From an uncultured bacterium (GTDB taxonomy: Bacteria; Planctomycetota; JAJSAM01; JAJVHW01): 64,000 bases of DNA. The notes beneath the pieces were generated by a model. It searched no databases. It was not told where the DNA came from and saw nothing but the letters and a program-made list of their open reading frames with translations. Position numbers and translations under genes: made by a program. The stretch spans positions 62,001 through 126,000 of the forward strand of contig CALKVK010000029.1 in NCBI GenBank assembly GCA_937996235.1. Direction: 5' to 3'. Below, piece after piece: positions 25,854 through 37,701 of this stretch. Each line of letters begins with the position of its first letter. Within the stretch, counting starts at the first letter, position 1.

Positions 25854-27865
25854 CGGTCTCGCCCCCGTGGTCCCGCGGGCGAACGCGCCGCAGCGGACAG
25901 GTCGATGTCGGCGAGCCGCGGGTCGCGTGTCAGTTCGCCGGCGACGACAGCGACGTCCGGCACCACCAGCGCGGGCTCGGTGTCGCCGAACCCGACCCAC
26001 ACCTCCACGGTCGCGGTGCCCGGTGGCAGCGTGAAGAGCTCGAACGCGCCCGTGGCGGTGTCGAGATCGGCGAGCCGCGTCAGCCGGGAGTCTGCGTGCG
26101 CCGCCCCCGTCTCCGCGACGGAGCGCACCCGCACGCTTACCAAGAACCCTCTCGGCACGTCCGCCATGCGAATGCGCCCCGCGACACCGCCCGCCGTGCG
26201 GAGACGCAGTTCGACGCCGGTGGCGCCGGCCCCGAACTCGTGCGGCTCCGGCAAGTACCAGCCGCGCGCCTGCGCCGAGACGAGCAGGCGCCCGCGCTGC
26301 GCTGCGCCGCGCACGTCGAACGTGCCGTCGGGGCCCGATCGCGCGCCCTTCGCGGCACCCAGATCCAGCGCGCCGTACGAGGTCTTCCGCGAGATGACGA
26401 TCTCCGCGTCGGCCAGCGGCGCGCCCGACGCGTCCAGCACCCGGCCCGCGACGAGCTTCGTGAACGCGTCGGTGGTCACGTCGCCCACGTCCGTCACCCC
26501 GCCCGGCTCCAGCGCGGAGAGTTCCACGGTCACCACGGAGTCGCGCTCCACGCCGCCCCACGGCGTAGCCGCGTGGCGGCCGATCTCCAGCGCGGCGGAC
26601 GCGCCCTCCTCGAGCGAGGCGGCGAACGCCAGACGGAACCTGCCGGCGGCGTCGGTGGTCGCGTCGAGATCGAGGTCGTCGAGCACATCCAACTCCGGGT
26701 CGACCACGAGTCGCGCGACGAACGCCTGCCCGTCGACCGGCACGCCGTCCGGGGTCACGAGCCGGCCGACCACGACCGGGAGCGCCTGCCCGACGACGAC
26801 CTCGACCGCAGCCTCCTGCCCCGCTGCGACCGGTCCGGCGCACGAGGTCTCGGCGCGCAGCCAGGCGTCGTCGGGGTCGAGCGCGAGGACGTGCAGGCGC
26901 ACGCCCAGCCCCACCCGCGGGAAGAGGGCGACACCCTCCACCGCGTCCGCGCGCTGCCAGCGTGCGAGCTCCGTGCGAGGTGCGCTCGTCTCGGTCGCGT
27001 CGTCAGCGGGCATCACGACCACGCGCGCCGCACCGCGGAACGGCGTGCCGTCGAGCGTGCGGAGCACCACGCGCAGCGCTCCGGTCGGCGGCAACCGCAG
27101 CTCCACCGACACGTCCCCGGCGCCACGCGGATCGAACGGCACCTGCGGCATGTCGCGGCCGACGGCGAGCGCGGCGACGCGCGCATCGAGCGCGTCGGCG
27201 AGAGAGTCGTCGGCGAGCACGAGGGTCTGGGTCCCGTCGACACCGGTCGTCCCGCGCCAGATGGTCGCCGGCGAGCCGAGCCAATCGGCCGCGATCCCGA
27301 CGGGCACACCCGGCGCCGGGTCTCCCGCGGAGTCCAGCACAAGCACGTTCACGCGGCGCTGCACGGCGAGACGCAGTTCCCAGGGCGGCGGCTGGTCGCA
27401 CGACACATCCATCGCGCCGGCGAGAGCGCCGTGACGCGCGGCGACCTGGGCAGCCGCCGCGAACGCGGGCAGCGCCGCGCAGCCGTCCGTCCCGGTGCGC
27501 AGCAGCCGCCCGCGGTCGAAGACCGCCGCGACGACAGCGCCGCTCTCCCACGCCGCGTCGAGCCACGGCTGCGGACGCCGCGGATCGAACTCCACGAACG
27601 CGACGTCCGCACCTGCGAGCGGGGTCCCTTCGTCGTCGAGCACGCGCAGCATGCCCGACGCGTCCTCGCGTGCGACCGTCTCCGGCTCGCTCGCAGCGGG
27701 CGCCGTCGCGGCGGGCGGCTCCGCAGCGGCGACTGCGGGAGCGGACGGCTCGGGCGCCGGGCCGCGCGGTGGCGCGTCCGATCCGGTCCGCCTCAGCACC
27801 CACGCCGCACTCGCCAGCGCCGCGGCGACCGCGAGCGCGGCGAGCGCCATCGGCACTCGTCGCAT
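25850..27865 (-). CDS. Signal-anchored CarboxypepD_reg-type protein, C-terminally shortened paralog
   Basis: A 671-residue paralog of the downstream gene, with a membrane anchor at about residues 4-23 (VPMALAALAVAAALASAAWV), a Pro/Ala/Glu linker, and beta-rich modules such as VVGRLVTPDGVPVDGQAFV and VAGRVLDASGAPLADAEIV. It matches the downstream protein up to DPRLADIDLSAAARS and then ends in an unrelated 9-residue tail (PAGPRGRDR). It therefore lacks the final domain region of about 210 residues. The start ATG 27865 has a good GGAGGG Shine-Dalgarno. The stop overlaps the next start as GTGA. It looks like a tandem duplicate that lost its 3' end, still in good coding condition. Confidence 0.83.
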   Translation of the reverse strand: MRRVPMALAALAVAAALASAAWVLRRTGSDAPPRGPAPEPSAPAVAAAEPPAATAPAASEPETVAREDASGMLRVLDDEGTPLAGADVAFVEFDPRRPQPWLDAAWESGAVVAAVFDRGRLLRTGTDGCAALPAFAAAAQVAARHGALAGAMDVSCDQPPPWELRLAVQRRVNVLVLDSAGDPAPGVPVGIAADWLGSPATIWRGTTGVDGTQTLVLADDSLADALDARVAALAVGRDMPQVPFDPRGAGDVSVELRLPPTGALRVVLRTLDGTPFRGAARVVVMPADDATETSAPRTELARWQRADAVEGVALFPRVGLGVRLHVLALDPDDAWLRAETSCAGPVAAGQEAAVEVVVGQALPVVVGRLVTPDGVPVDGQAFVARLVVDPELDVLDDLDLDATTDAAGRFRLAFAASLEEGASAALEIGRHAATPWGGVERDSVVTVELSALEPGGVTDVGDVTTDAFTKLVAGRVLDASGAPLADAEIVISRKTSYGALDLGAAKGARSGPDGTFDVRGAAQRGRLLVSAQARGWYLPEPHEFGAGATGVELRLRTAGGVAGRIRMADVPRGFLVSVRVRSVAETGAAHADSRLTRLADLDTATGAFELFTLPPGTATVEVWVGFGDTEPALVVPDVAVVAGELTRDPRLADIDLSAAARSPAGPRGRDR

Positions 27866-27953
27866 TGCGCCCTCCCTTCCGTGCCGGTTCAGGCTACGGG
27901 ATGCGGGGACGCGACGCTCACCCGGTCGCCACACCGCGCGCGCGGTCAGGCGT

Positions 27954-30602
<2,649 letters not shown>

Positions 30603-30889
30603 CGAGTCCTCCTCCCGGGGGCTCCGGGTGCGGTCGACGGACGCAAGCGGCTTGCCGCGCGCCACGAGGCTGTGCGAGGGCGACGGAACGTCGCTCGCGA
30701 CGTCGCACACGACAGTCTGACCGTCGCGGCGGCGTCGCGCCGCGACACGCGTCACGTCGTCCCGTTTCGAGAGCGGCAGGCTCGGGCACCCCTCCGCGGC
30801 GAGAGAATCGGATTGCCCCCTATTGCGGTCGGTGGCCGCTGCCGAACGGTGGCGCGTCGCCTGGGACTCGGTGCGCATGGGGAGGCGAC

Positions 30890-32158
30890 ATGCGCAGCAG
30901 GACGTTCGGAGCCTTGGTGGGTCTCGCGGTGGTGACGGCAGGTGCGGCCGTCGCGCACGCGGATGTGGTGGAGGTCTTCGCAACGGGGGTGGCGGACGAC
31001 GGGACGGTGCTCGCGCCGGGCAACGCCGATCCGCACTGGACGATCGTGCAGGCGCCTGCGGGCGTCACGTTCACGCCGCCGTCGGCGGCGACGGTCGCGA
31101 CGGCCGTCTCGGTCTGGGTGCAGAACGACCCCGTCGGGACCGTCGGATCGAGCTGGATCGCGTCGACGCCGAGCGGCGGCGCGTCGGTGCGGCCCGGCAC
31201 GTACGTGTTCCGCACGACGGCCGACCTGACCGGCCTCGACCCGGCCACGGCGGTGCTCACGGGTCGGCTCGCCTCGGACAACACGGTCTCGGACATCCGG
31301 ATCAACGGCACGTCCACCGGCACGAGCGGCGGCATCTTCGGATCGTTCGCGTTCTCGTTCCAGATCACGCAGGGCTTCGTGGACGGGCCGAACACGATCG
31401 ACGTCTACCTGGAGAACCTCGGCCAGGTGCTCAACCCGATGGGCGTGCGCATCGAGCTCACGCTGACGGCGGACCCGGCGGTCGTCGCGGACACGACCGC
31501 GCCGGAGATCTTCGGCTGCGCCGACGCGACCTTCGAGTGGGGCGGCTCGGACGTCCCGCTCGACGCGGCGACGCTCGGGATCTCCGCGACGGACGACGTC
31601 GACGGCGACCTGGCCGTGACGCTCTCGCCCGCGAGCGTCGGGCTCGGCACGCACACGGTCGTCGCGAGCGCGACCGACGCGGCGGGGAACGTCGCGTCGT
31701 GCGAGTTCCAGGTGACGGTGGCCGACACGGCCGCGCCGGTGTTCGTCGACCTCTCGGCCGCGGTCACGGGCACGTGCATCGACGGGCGGCGCTTCGCCGA
31801 GCTGGTCGTCACGGCGGCGACCTCGGACGCGGGTGACGCCGCTCCGACGGTCCGGATCGTGGAGATCACGAGCCAGGACACGGGCGGCTGGTGCCGCGCG
31901 TTCAGCCGCGCGAACGACGAGCCGCAGATCACCGGCCCCCTCACCGCGCTCGTGCGCGCCGACGCGTTCGGCCGCAACGGCCGCACGTACGAGGTCACGG
32001 TCGAGGCGCTGGACGCGTCCGGCAACTCGACGCTCGCGACGCTCGAGGTCGAGGTCAGCGCCGTCGGCACCACGTGCTGCCGCAGCCGCTGGAACCACGG
32101 CCCGTCGCGCGGTCTCGGCTGGGGCTTCTTCGGCCGCTTCGCCCGCTGCCGGCGCTGA
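30890..32158 (+). CDS. Secreted protein with HYR-like beta-sandwich modules
   Basis: A 422-residue protein with a clear signal peptide (residues 1-25, ending AHA) and ATG 30890 behind GGGGAGG. Residues about 30-195 form an N-terminal domain resembling the adhesin-like regions of secreted repeat proteins. After that come HYR/Ig-like modules: DTTAPEIFGCADATFEW, GLGTHTVVASATDAAGNVAS and DTAAPVFVDLSAAVTG. The pattern of DxTAP, then T(V)xATDxAGN is typical of HYR domains. The C-terminus is short, basic and aromatic (WGFFGRFARCRR) and contains several cysteines (TCC, ARC), possibly disulfide-bonded. Role unknown. It is divergent from clpB and convergent with the HNH gene, with a strong hairpin between. 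Confidence 0.75.
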   Translation: MRSRTFGALVGLAVVTAGAAVAHADVVEVFATGVADDGTVLAPGNADPHWTIVQAPAGVTFTPPSAATVATAVSVWVQNDPVGTVGSSWIASTPSGGASVRPGTYVFRTTADLTGLDPATAVLTGRLASDNTVSDIRINGTSTGTSGGIFGSFAFSFQITQGFVDGPNTIDVYLENLGQVLNPMGVRIELTLTADPAVVADTTAPEIFGCADATFEWGGSDVPLDAATLGISATDDVDGDLAVTLSPASVGLGTHTVVASATDAAGNVASCEFQVTVADTAAPVFVDLSAAVTGTCIDGRRFAELVVTAATSDAGDAAPTVRIVEITSQDTGGWCRAFSRANDEPQITGPLTALVRADAFGRNGRTYEVTVEALDASGNSTLATLEVEVSAVGTTCCRSRWNHGPSRGLGWGFFGRFARCRR

Positions 32159-32219
32159 AACGACATCCGCGCCCGGGCGTCCCTCGCCCGGACCGGCGAC
32201 GAGAGAGAGCAGGAGCACA

Positions 32220-32247
32220 CGGCGCGCCGTCCCCGGACGGCGCGCCG
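32220..32247. terminator. Bidirectional terminator-like hairpin between convergent genes
   Basis: A perfect 13-bp stem CGGCGCGCCGTCC (32220-32232) with a CC loop and its exact complement (32235-32247). It lies between the stop at 32158 on the plus strand and the stop at 32254 on the minus strand. There is no long T-run, which is common in very GC-rich genomes. Confidence 0.7.
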
Positions 32248-32253
32248 CTGTCG

Positions 32254-33192
32254 TCAGCCGGCGCTGCGGAAGCGCTTGTAGCGGACGTCGAGGCGCGCCG
32301 GATCCGGGCGCTTCGCGCGGGACGCCGGCGCCACGAGCTTCCAGCCATCGACCTCCTGGAGCCCGTGGCGGAGCATGGGGCCATCCACCTCGCGCAGCAC
32401 GTCCTGCCGAATCTCCACGATCAGGTCGGGGCGAATCCCCATCACGTCCGCGTCGTAGGCCGCGTGGTGGAGTTTGCAGAGCGAGAGGCCGTTGCTGACG
32501 ACTGGATCGCCGCCATGCTCGCGGTCGCCGATGATGTGAGCGGCGTCGAGCAGTCGCCGATGCCGCAGTCGGCACACGGCGCAGCGCTGGCCATACGCAG
32601 CCAGTACGCGGTGGCGGAATGCGGACTGGTGCAGGCGCGAGACCGCCATGCGCGTCGTGTAGCGGCGAACGGGCTCTGCCACGGCATCCCCGAGCGACAG
32701 CGCGCGGCCGAGGTCCGTCGCTTCCATCTCGTCCACGGCCACCGTGACCGCGAGCGCGCGGGGATCGTCGTACACGATCCGCACGGGGTACGCTGCGACG
32801 TACCAGCCCGGCTCCACGCCGTGCAGATAGACCAGGGGCAGTCCGCGCTCGAACGCATGGCGCAGCCAGACGTTGTCCCGCGAGTTCGGATCCGAGCCCT
32901 GGTAGCGGTACCGGATGAGCCCGTCGGCGCCGATCTGGTCATCGTACGGAGGCTCGGTCCCCGGCTTCGGCGGGGCCGTCCGGATGCTCAGAGGCGCCCG
33001 GGCGAGCACCTCGGGCTTGAAGATCCCCTGCATCGATGACAGCGGCACGCGCCGCCCGTCGAGATCGAAACCGGTCTGCAGCACGGACCACGGGAGCACA
33101 TCGCCATGAAGGTCGCGCTGCACGTCGAGGAAGGCGAACGCCGCTTGACGCACGCGCGCGTCCAGGAGATCCGCCGCGTCGAAGTGGGCCAA
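32254..33192 (-). CDS. HNH endonuclease with N-terminal modified-DNA-reader-like domain
   Basis: A 312-residue protein. Residues about 195-250 form an HNH nuclease: CAVC at 204-207, AHI at 218-220, NGL at 234-236, Cys239 and His242-His243, giving the C2-H-N-H pattern with four probable zinc-binding cysteines or histidines. Residues about 35-155 (GIFKPEVLARAPLSIRT, then YRYQGSDPNSRDNVWLRHAF, then YLHGVEPGWYVAAYPV) are a separate alpha/beta domain of the kind found in orphan HNH restriction enzymes. Together this suggests a stand-alone restriction endonuclease that may recognise modified DNA; no methylase is adjacent. The start is a TTG at 33192 with GGAGGAG upstream. It is not in an obvious operon, though the matrixin gene lies 56 bases upstream on the same strand. 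Confidence 0.8.
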   Translation of the reverse strand: MAHFDAADLLDARVRQAAFAFLDVQRDLHGDVLPWSVLQTGFDLDGRRVPLSSMQGIFKPEVLARAPLSIRTAPPKPGTEPPYDDQIGADGLIRYRYQGSDPNSRDNVWLRHAFERGLPLVYLHGVEPGWYVAAYPVRIVYDDPRALAVTVAVDEMEATDLGRALSLGDAVAEPVRRYTTRMAVSRLHQSAFRHRVLAAYGQRCAVCRLRHRRLLDAAHIIGDREHGGDPVVSNGLSLCKLHHAAYDADVMGIRPDLIVEIRQDVLREVDGPMLRHGLQEVDGWKLVAPASRAKRPDPARLDVRYKRFRSAG

Positions 33193-33247
33193 CGGTCTCG
33201 CTCCTCCGTCTCGCTCCGCGGCAGCGTAGCGCGAACGCGGGGCGAAC

Positions 33248-34810
33248 TCAGCGTCGGATCAGCGGGCCCTTGCGCGGGACGCGCTCGCGGATGTCGTAGC
33301 GCACGGGGCCCGGCGGGCCCTCGCCCTGCGTCAGGGTGAGGAACAGCGGGCCCGTGGTCGTGACGAGCGTCGGACGCAGACGCAGGCGCCGGCCGCCTCC
33401 GCGGCTCTCGATCTGCGTCTCGACGTCGATCCACTCCGCCGTCGGACGCACGTCGCCCTGGGCGCGGATGCGCGCGTCGACGTAGCAGCCGAGATAGCCC
33501 GGCAGTTCGACCCGGTTGGCCTGCGTCACGTTCAGCGCGCCGCGGCGGCGGATCGTGTTGGAGCCGACCGACAGCTCGTAGCGGCTCACGGCGGCGTTCT
33601 CGCTCGCGAGCCGGACGCGGTACGTGCCGTCGCGCGGCACGCGCAGACGCGCGTTCGCGCGGCCGAGCCGGCGGCGCTCGACGACGGGCTCGCCGCTCTC
33701 CTCGTCCTCGAGCACCAGCTCGAGCGTGCCGCCCTCGAGCTGCGCCTTCACCTTCACGTTCGTACCGGCGGCGAGGTCCATGAGGAACGCCGCATGGCCG
33801 AACGAGACGAGCGTGCCCTGCACGCGGTAGCCCGGGCCGATCCGCACCAGCTCGCCGCCGCCCTGGAGCACGTGCGTCGCCACGCCCGCGTTGTTGTTCC
33901 GGTCGCGGTCCCCGACGGCCTGCTGCGCGTCGAGGATCACGCCGATGCGGTAGATGCGCGGCTCGAGCGCGTCGGGCAGGCGCGTGTGCACGGTGACGGT
34001 GCGCGCGGCGCCGGGGTCGAGCGAGCCCTGGATCGCGGCGCGCAGGTAGCGGTCCGCCGGCGTCACCGTCGCGCCCTCGGCCAGGTAGACGGTGGCGGCG
34101 AACGCGCCCGTCGCGTCGGTGCCGGCGTTGCGGAAGGAGAACGTCACGTCGATCTCGTCGCCGTCGGTCGCGTCCTCGGGACCGAAGGTGACGGAGTCGA
34201 GGACGAGGTCCGCGTCGGACGGCGGCGGAGGAGGCGGCGGCGGCTCCGGGTAGAGGAAGCGGCAGCCCTCCTCGTCGTCGAACTGCAGCGAGTCGTTGCG
34301 CGAGGTCCCGTCGTAGTACGGGTACATCACGGCGGGCACGGCGGTCTCGTGGTCGAGGCCGACGACGTGGCCGAGCTCGTGAACGCACACGGAGCGGAAG
34401 TGCACGGGCGCTCCGGGCGCGACGTTCCACTGCCACGCGGTGTTGAAGACGACGTCGCGGTCGGAGAGGTTCGCGCCGAGGTCGGTGATCCACGTGATCG
34501 CGTACGTGTTCGCGGAGAGGCTGTCGAAGAGCACGTCGCTGTTGCCGTTGGCCGTGTCGCGCACGTTGGCCGAGGGACTCGGTCCGCCGTAGAGGAACGT
34601 GAAGTTCGAGCCCTCGACCGCGGTCCACACCGACATCGCGCCCTGCAGCTCGTTCACGTAGGTGCCCGAGAGCGGCCAGTTGGGGTCGTGGTACATCGTG
34701 CAGCGCGCGCCCGGCCAGCGTCCCGAGACGCCGATCTCGTCGAAGGTGTGGTAGGCGAACGCGGACGCGCCGAGCGCGACGCACGCCGTGGCGAGGAGCA
34801 GGCGCCGCAT
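33248..34810 (-). CDS. Secreted matrixin-family metalloprotease with CARDB-like domain
   Basis: A 520-residue protein with signal peptide (MRRLLLATACVALGASAFA). The zinc motif HELGHVVGLDH (His144, His148, His154) is followed by a Met-turn region (VPAVMYPYY), the metzincin arrangement of matrixins. After a proline run (about residues 200-207) comes a CARDB-like beta sandwich (DLVLDSVTFGPEDATDGDEI) and a C-terminal region ending IRERVPRKGPLIRR. A secreted zinc protease of this type could degrade extracellular protein or process surface proteins. Its ATG overlaps the upstream gene's stop (TGATG), so the two are co-translated. No cysteine-switch propeptide was seen. Confidence 0.9.
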   Translation of the reverse strand: MRRLLLATACVALGASAFAYHTFDEIGVSGRWPGARCTMYHDPNWPLSGTYVNELQGAMSVWTAVEGSNFTFLYGGPSPSANVRDTANGNSDVLFDSLSANTYAITWITDLGANLSDRDVVFNTAWQWNVAPGAPVHFRSVCVHELGHVVGLDHETAVPAVMYPYYDGTSRNDSLQFDDEEGCRFLYPEPPPPPPPPSDADLVLDSVTFGPEDATDGDEIDVTFSFRNAGTDATGAFAATVYLAEGATVTPADRYLRAAIQGSLDPGAARTVTVHTRLPDALEPRIYRIGVILDAQQAVGDRDRNNNAGVATHVLQGGGELVRIGPGYRVQGTLVSFGHAAFLMDLAAGTNVKVKAQLEGGTLELVLEDEESGEPVVERRRLGRANARLRVPRDGTYRVRLASENAAVSRYELSVGSNTIRRRGALNVTQANRVELPGYLGCYVDARIRAQGDVRPTAEWIDVETQIESRGGGRRLRLRPTLVTTTGPLFLTLTQGEGPPGPVRYDIRERVPRKGPLIRR

Positions 34811-35502
34811 CAGCGCACCTCCCCGCCGTCGCCGGACTTCGCGTCGCCGGAGCCGCCCGGCTGCTGCGCCTCCTGCGCGCGCGCCTCCTCGGCGGCCCGC
34901 TCGGCGGCGGCCCGCTCCTCGGCGGCGCGCCGGGCGGCCTCGACCGCCCGCACGACCTCGACCTGGAGCTCGTCGGCCGTGAGCGCACGCGGCCGTTCGC
35001 GCGTCGGGCGCAGCACGGGCAGGCCCGCGTCGAAGCCGTAGACGGCATGGCCCGTCGCGTCGTGCACGCGCTCGACGCCGTCGGTGGCGTCGCGTCGCAG
35101 CTCGTACACGCCCTGGCCCCAGCCGACCGTCGGGCAGACGGTGTCGTCGTCCGGGTTCGCGCAGAGCACGTAGCGCGCGCCGTCGCGGAACGCGGGCATG
35201 CCGGGCACGCGCTGGCGCCGGCCGTCGAGCTCGCCTCCCGCGAACGCATAGGTGACCGTGGCGCTGCGCACCGCGCCGTGCCAGACGTCGAGGCGCTCGA
35301 ACTCGACGCGCGTGTAGATGCGGTTCGTGTCGCGCTCCGCGCCCTCGGCCGCGACGGGGCGCTGCGCGCGCACGGTTCCCACCACGACCTCGCGCGAGCC
35401 GGCGACGACCTGCGTGAACGTCAGGCGCTTGAGCGTGGTCGCAGACGCGACCGCGGCGCACGCGGCGACGAACGCCGCGGCGAGGACTCTCCTGGACGAC
35501 AT
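34810..35502 (-). CDS. Small secreted protein coupled to the matrixin protease
   Basis: A 230-residue protein with a signal peptide (about residues 5-20, RRVLAAAFVAACAAVASA) after ATG 35502; an in-frame GTG at 35508 would add two residues. The middle 120 residues are beta-rich (VVVGTVRAQRPVAAEG, YTRVEFERLDVWHGAVRSATV, FAGGELDGRRQRVPGMPAF). The C-terminal 60 residues are a charged helical tail of Arg, Ala and Glu, then Gly-rich. I do not recognise the family, but the one-base overlap with the protease gene says they are made together. It may be an inhibitor, chaperone or substrate-binding partner. Confidence 0.7.
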   Translation of the reverse strand: MSSRRVLAAAFVAACAAVASATTLKRLTFTQVVAGSREVVVGTVRAQRPVAAEGAERDTNRIYTRVEFERLDVWHGAVRSATVTYAFAGGELDGRRQRVPGMPAFRDGARYVLCANPDDDTVCPTVGWGQGVYELRRDATDGVERVHDATGHAVYGFDAGLPVLRPTRERPRALTADELQVEVVRAVEAARRAAEERAAAERAAEEARAQEAQQPGGSGDAKSGDGGEVR

Positions 35503-35574
35503 CGACACCCCCCGGGTCCGGTTCCCGGGCCGAGCATACAGGGCCCCGAGAGATTCCGGCCCACGGACCGGGTG

Positions 35575-37701
35575 TCAGCCGTGACGACGGCGGAGCTCGT
35601 GCACGAACGCGGCCACACGCGCGCGCAGGTCGTCGCCGACTTCGTGGCCGCCGAAGCGCACCGCGGAGAGCTCGTCGGTCAGCGCGTCGAGCGGGCGCAG
35701 CGCGACGCCTCCGGCGTGCACCACGGCCTGCGCGAACTCGTGGCGCGTCTGCGCGGGGTGCCGCCGGAAGCCGTGCCGCGCGAGGGCCGACGCGATGCGC
35801 TCGTAGAGTTCGTCGGCCTCGCGCAGCTCGTGCGGCACGGAGCGGCGCGGCCGCGCGCGCGCGGCGGCGAGGCGCACCAGGCCGGCGAGCGCGACGAGCA
35901 GCGCGAGCGCCGCGAGCAGTCCGCGGCGCACGGCGGGCGGCGCGCGGCGTACCGCATCGATCAGACGCCCGACGTCGCCGCCGCTGCCCGCGACGATCGC
36001 GCCGAGCTCGTCGAGCAGGTCGCCGGTCCAGCGCGCGGTCTCGCCCTGCTCGGGCGCCTGCGCCTCGGCGGCGGCGGCGCGCCCGTCCGGCGGCGTCGGG
36101 TCGAACGCGACCCAGCCGATGCCCTCGAAGTGCACCTCGATCCATGCGTGCACGTCGCGCGGCCGCACCAGGTACGCGCCGCGTGCGGCGTCCCACTCGT
36201 TCACGTGGAAGCCCGTGGCGATGCGCGTGGGGATGCCCTGCGAGCGCAGCATCACCGTCGCGAGCGTCGCGAACTGCGTGCAGAAGCCGGAGCGGCGGTC
36301 GAGCACCTCGGCGAGACCGTCGAGTCCGGGGAACGCCGTGTCCTCGAGCGAGTAGGTGCACGTGGTGCGGAGGTGGCGGCACAGCTCGCGGACGCGCGCC
36401 GCGTCGCCGCGCACGCCGCGCAGGATCGCGTGCGCCGCGGTGGCGACCCGCAGCAGCGAGGCGGGCCGCGACGGCAGGGCGACGTACGCCGCGTCGTCGT
36501 GCGCGGCGCGCGCGGCATCGAGCCCGGGACGCGGGACGCGCGGGTCCAGCACCTCGACGCGGTACGTGAACCAGTCGTCGGGCGACTCCGTCGCGACGAG
36601 GAGCCGGTCGGGGTCGAAGCGCACGTCGGGCACGTCGACGGAGTACGCGGCCTCCGTCGCGAAGAGCAGGCACCACTCGTGCGGCGCGATCGGGAGCGGG
36701 TACTGCGACACGCGCAGGTGCAGCGTCTCGGCCGCGGGCGGCACGGGCGCGAGGCGCACGCTGCCGTCGACGACGCCGTCGGACGCGTCCTCGATGCGCG
36801 GCGGCTCCGACATGCCGCGCAGGCGTGCGCCGGACGGCCGCAGCTCCGACAGCACGAGTCCGCGCAGGAGCAGGGCGCCGATGTTCCCGAGGCTGCGCCC
36901 GCCCTGCTCGGGGACGACCTCCATGAGCTCCTCGTACGCGGGCATCGGGATCCCGTCGAGCGTCAGGTCGGGCTTGAACGCGAACGCGCCGCTGTGCAGG
37001 TCGAGCGGCGCGCGCGGCTGTCGCGCGGCGCGCGCGCCGCCGGAAGGTCGGCCGCGCCCGAGCCGTGGCGCCGCCGCGACGACGGGCGCGAGCAGCGCCG
37101 CGAACGCGAGCAGCAGCAGCGTGAGCGGGAGCACGTACGCGACGCGGGCGCGCACGCCCCGCTGCGTCTCGGACGGCGGCGGCTGCAGCAGCGCGCGGCG
37201 CGCCACACGGCGGCGCGCGGCGTCGGTCTCGACGAGCGCCTGCCCCACGAGCGCCGCGGCCACGAGCGGCGGCAGCAGCAGCGCGCCGCCCGCACCGGGC
37301 GCGTGCGCGAACGCGACGAGCCCGCACGCGACGCTCGCGAGCGGCAGCCACTCGAGCGCGGCGCGGCGCGGCAGTGCCGCGAGCAGGTTGGCGACCACGA
37401 ACCACGCGGCGACGAGCAGTTGCGCGCCCGGTGCGGCCAGCGACGCCCAGATCGCCGCGCCGCACGCCGCGGTCGTGAGCGCCGTCCGCGCCGGCACGCG
37501 GCGCGGCGCGAGACCGCCGACGACCAGCAGCAGCGCGAACGCCACGGCGAGCCCGACGTACGTCGCGCCGGCGACGCCGCCCGCCCAGAGCGCGCGGATG
37601 CCCGCCGCGAGGGCGAGCACGCCGGCCGCCCCCGTGGCGAGGCGCAGGCGCGGCGCGAGCGGCCCGTCGTCCTCCTGCTCGGGTGCGCGGCGGCGCATCA
37701 T
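35575..37701 (-). CDS. Membrane-bound transglutaminase-like protein (DUF3488/DUF4129-type)
   Basis: A 708-residue protein. The first 190 residues hold about six membrane segments. A large extracytoplasmic region then contains the transglutaminase core with Cys474 (GFCTQFATLA), His518 (DVHAWIEVHF) and Asp534 (AFDPTPP), the full catalytic triad. A further membrane segment at about residues 575-595 precedes a C-terminal cytoplasmic helical domain (DUF4129-like). The order is the classic partner of DUF58 and MoxR genes, which lie directly upstream. The first of two adjacent ATGs (37701) gives an ATGA overlap with the upstream stop; a GGAGGGAG Shine-Dalgarno serves both. The substrate is not known; cell-surface protein crosslinking or proteolysis is possible. 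Confidence 0.9.
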   Translation of the reverse strand: MMRRRAPEQEDDGPLAPRLRLATGAAGVLALAAGIRALWAGGVAGATYVGLAVAFALLLVVGGLAPRRVPARTALTTAACGAAIWASLAAPGAQLLVAAWFVVANLLAALPRRAALEWLPLASVACGLVAFAHAPGAGGALLLPPLVAAALVGQALVETDAARRRVARRALLQPPPSETQRGVRARVAYVLPLTLLLLAFAALLAPVVAAAPRLGRGRPSGGARAARQPRAPLDLHSGAFAFKPDLTLDGIPMPAYEELMEVVPEQGGRSLGNIGALLLRGLVLSELRPSGARLRGMSEPPRIEDASDGVVDGSVRLAPVPPAAETLHLRVSQYPLPIAPHEWCLLFATEAAYSVDVPDVRFDPDRLLVATESPDDWFTYRVEVLDPRVPRPGLDAARAAHDDAAYVALPSRPASLLRVATAAHAILRGVRGDAARVRELCRHLRTTCTYSLEDTAFPGLDGLAEVLDRRSGFCTQFATLATVMLRSQGIPTRIATGFHVNEWDAARGAYLVRPRDVHAWIEVHFEGIGWVAFDPTPPDGRAAAAEAQAPEQGETARWTGDLLDELGAIVAGSGGDVGRLIDAVRRAPPAVRRGLLAALALLVALAGLVRLAAARARPRRSVPHELREADELYERIASALARHGFRRHPAQTRHEFAQAVVHAGGVALRPLDALTDELSAVRFGGHEVGDDLRARVAAFVHELRRRHG

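Noticed and set aside
30603..30889. CIRCE or heat-shock operator upstream of clpB
   Set aside because: The TTAGCACTC-N9-GAGTGCTAA pattern is not present and no other known heat-shock box was recognised.
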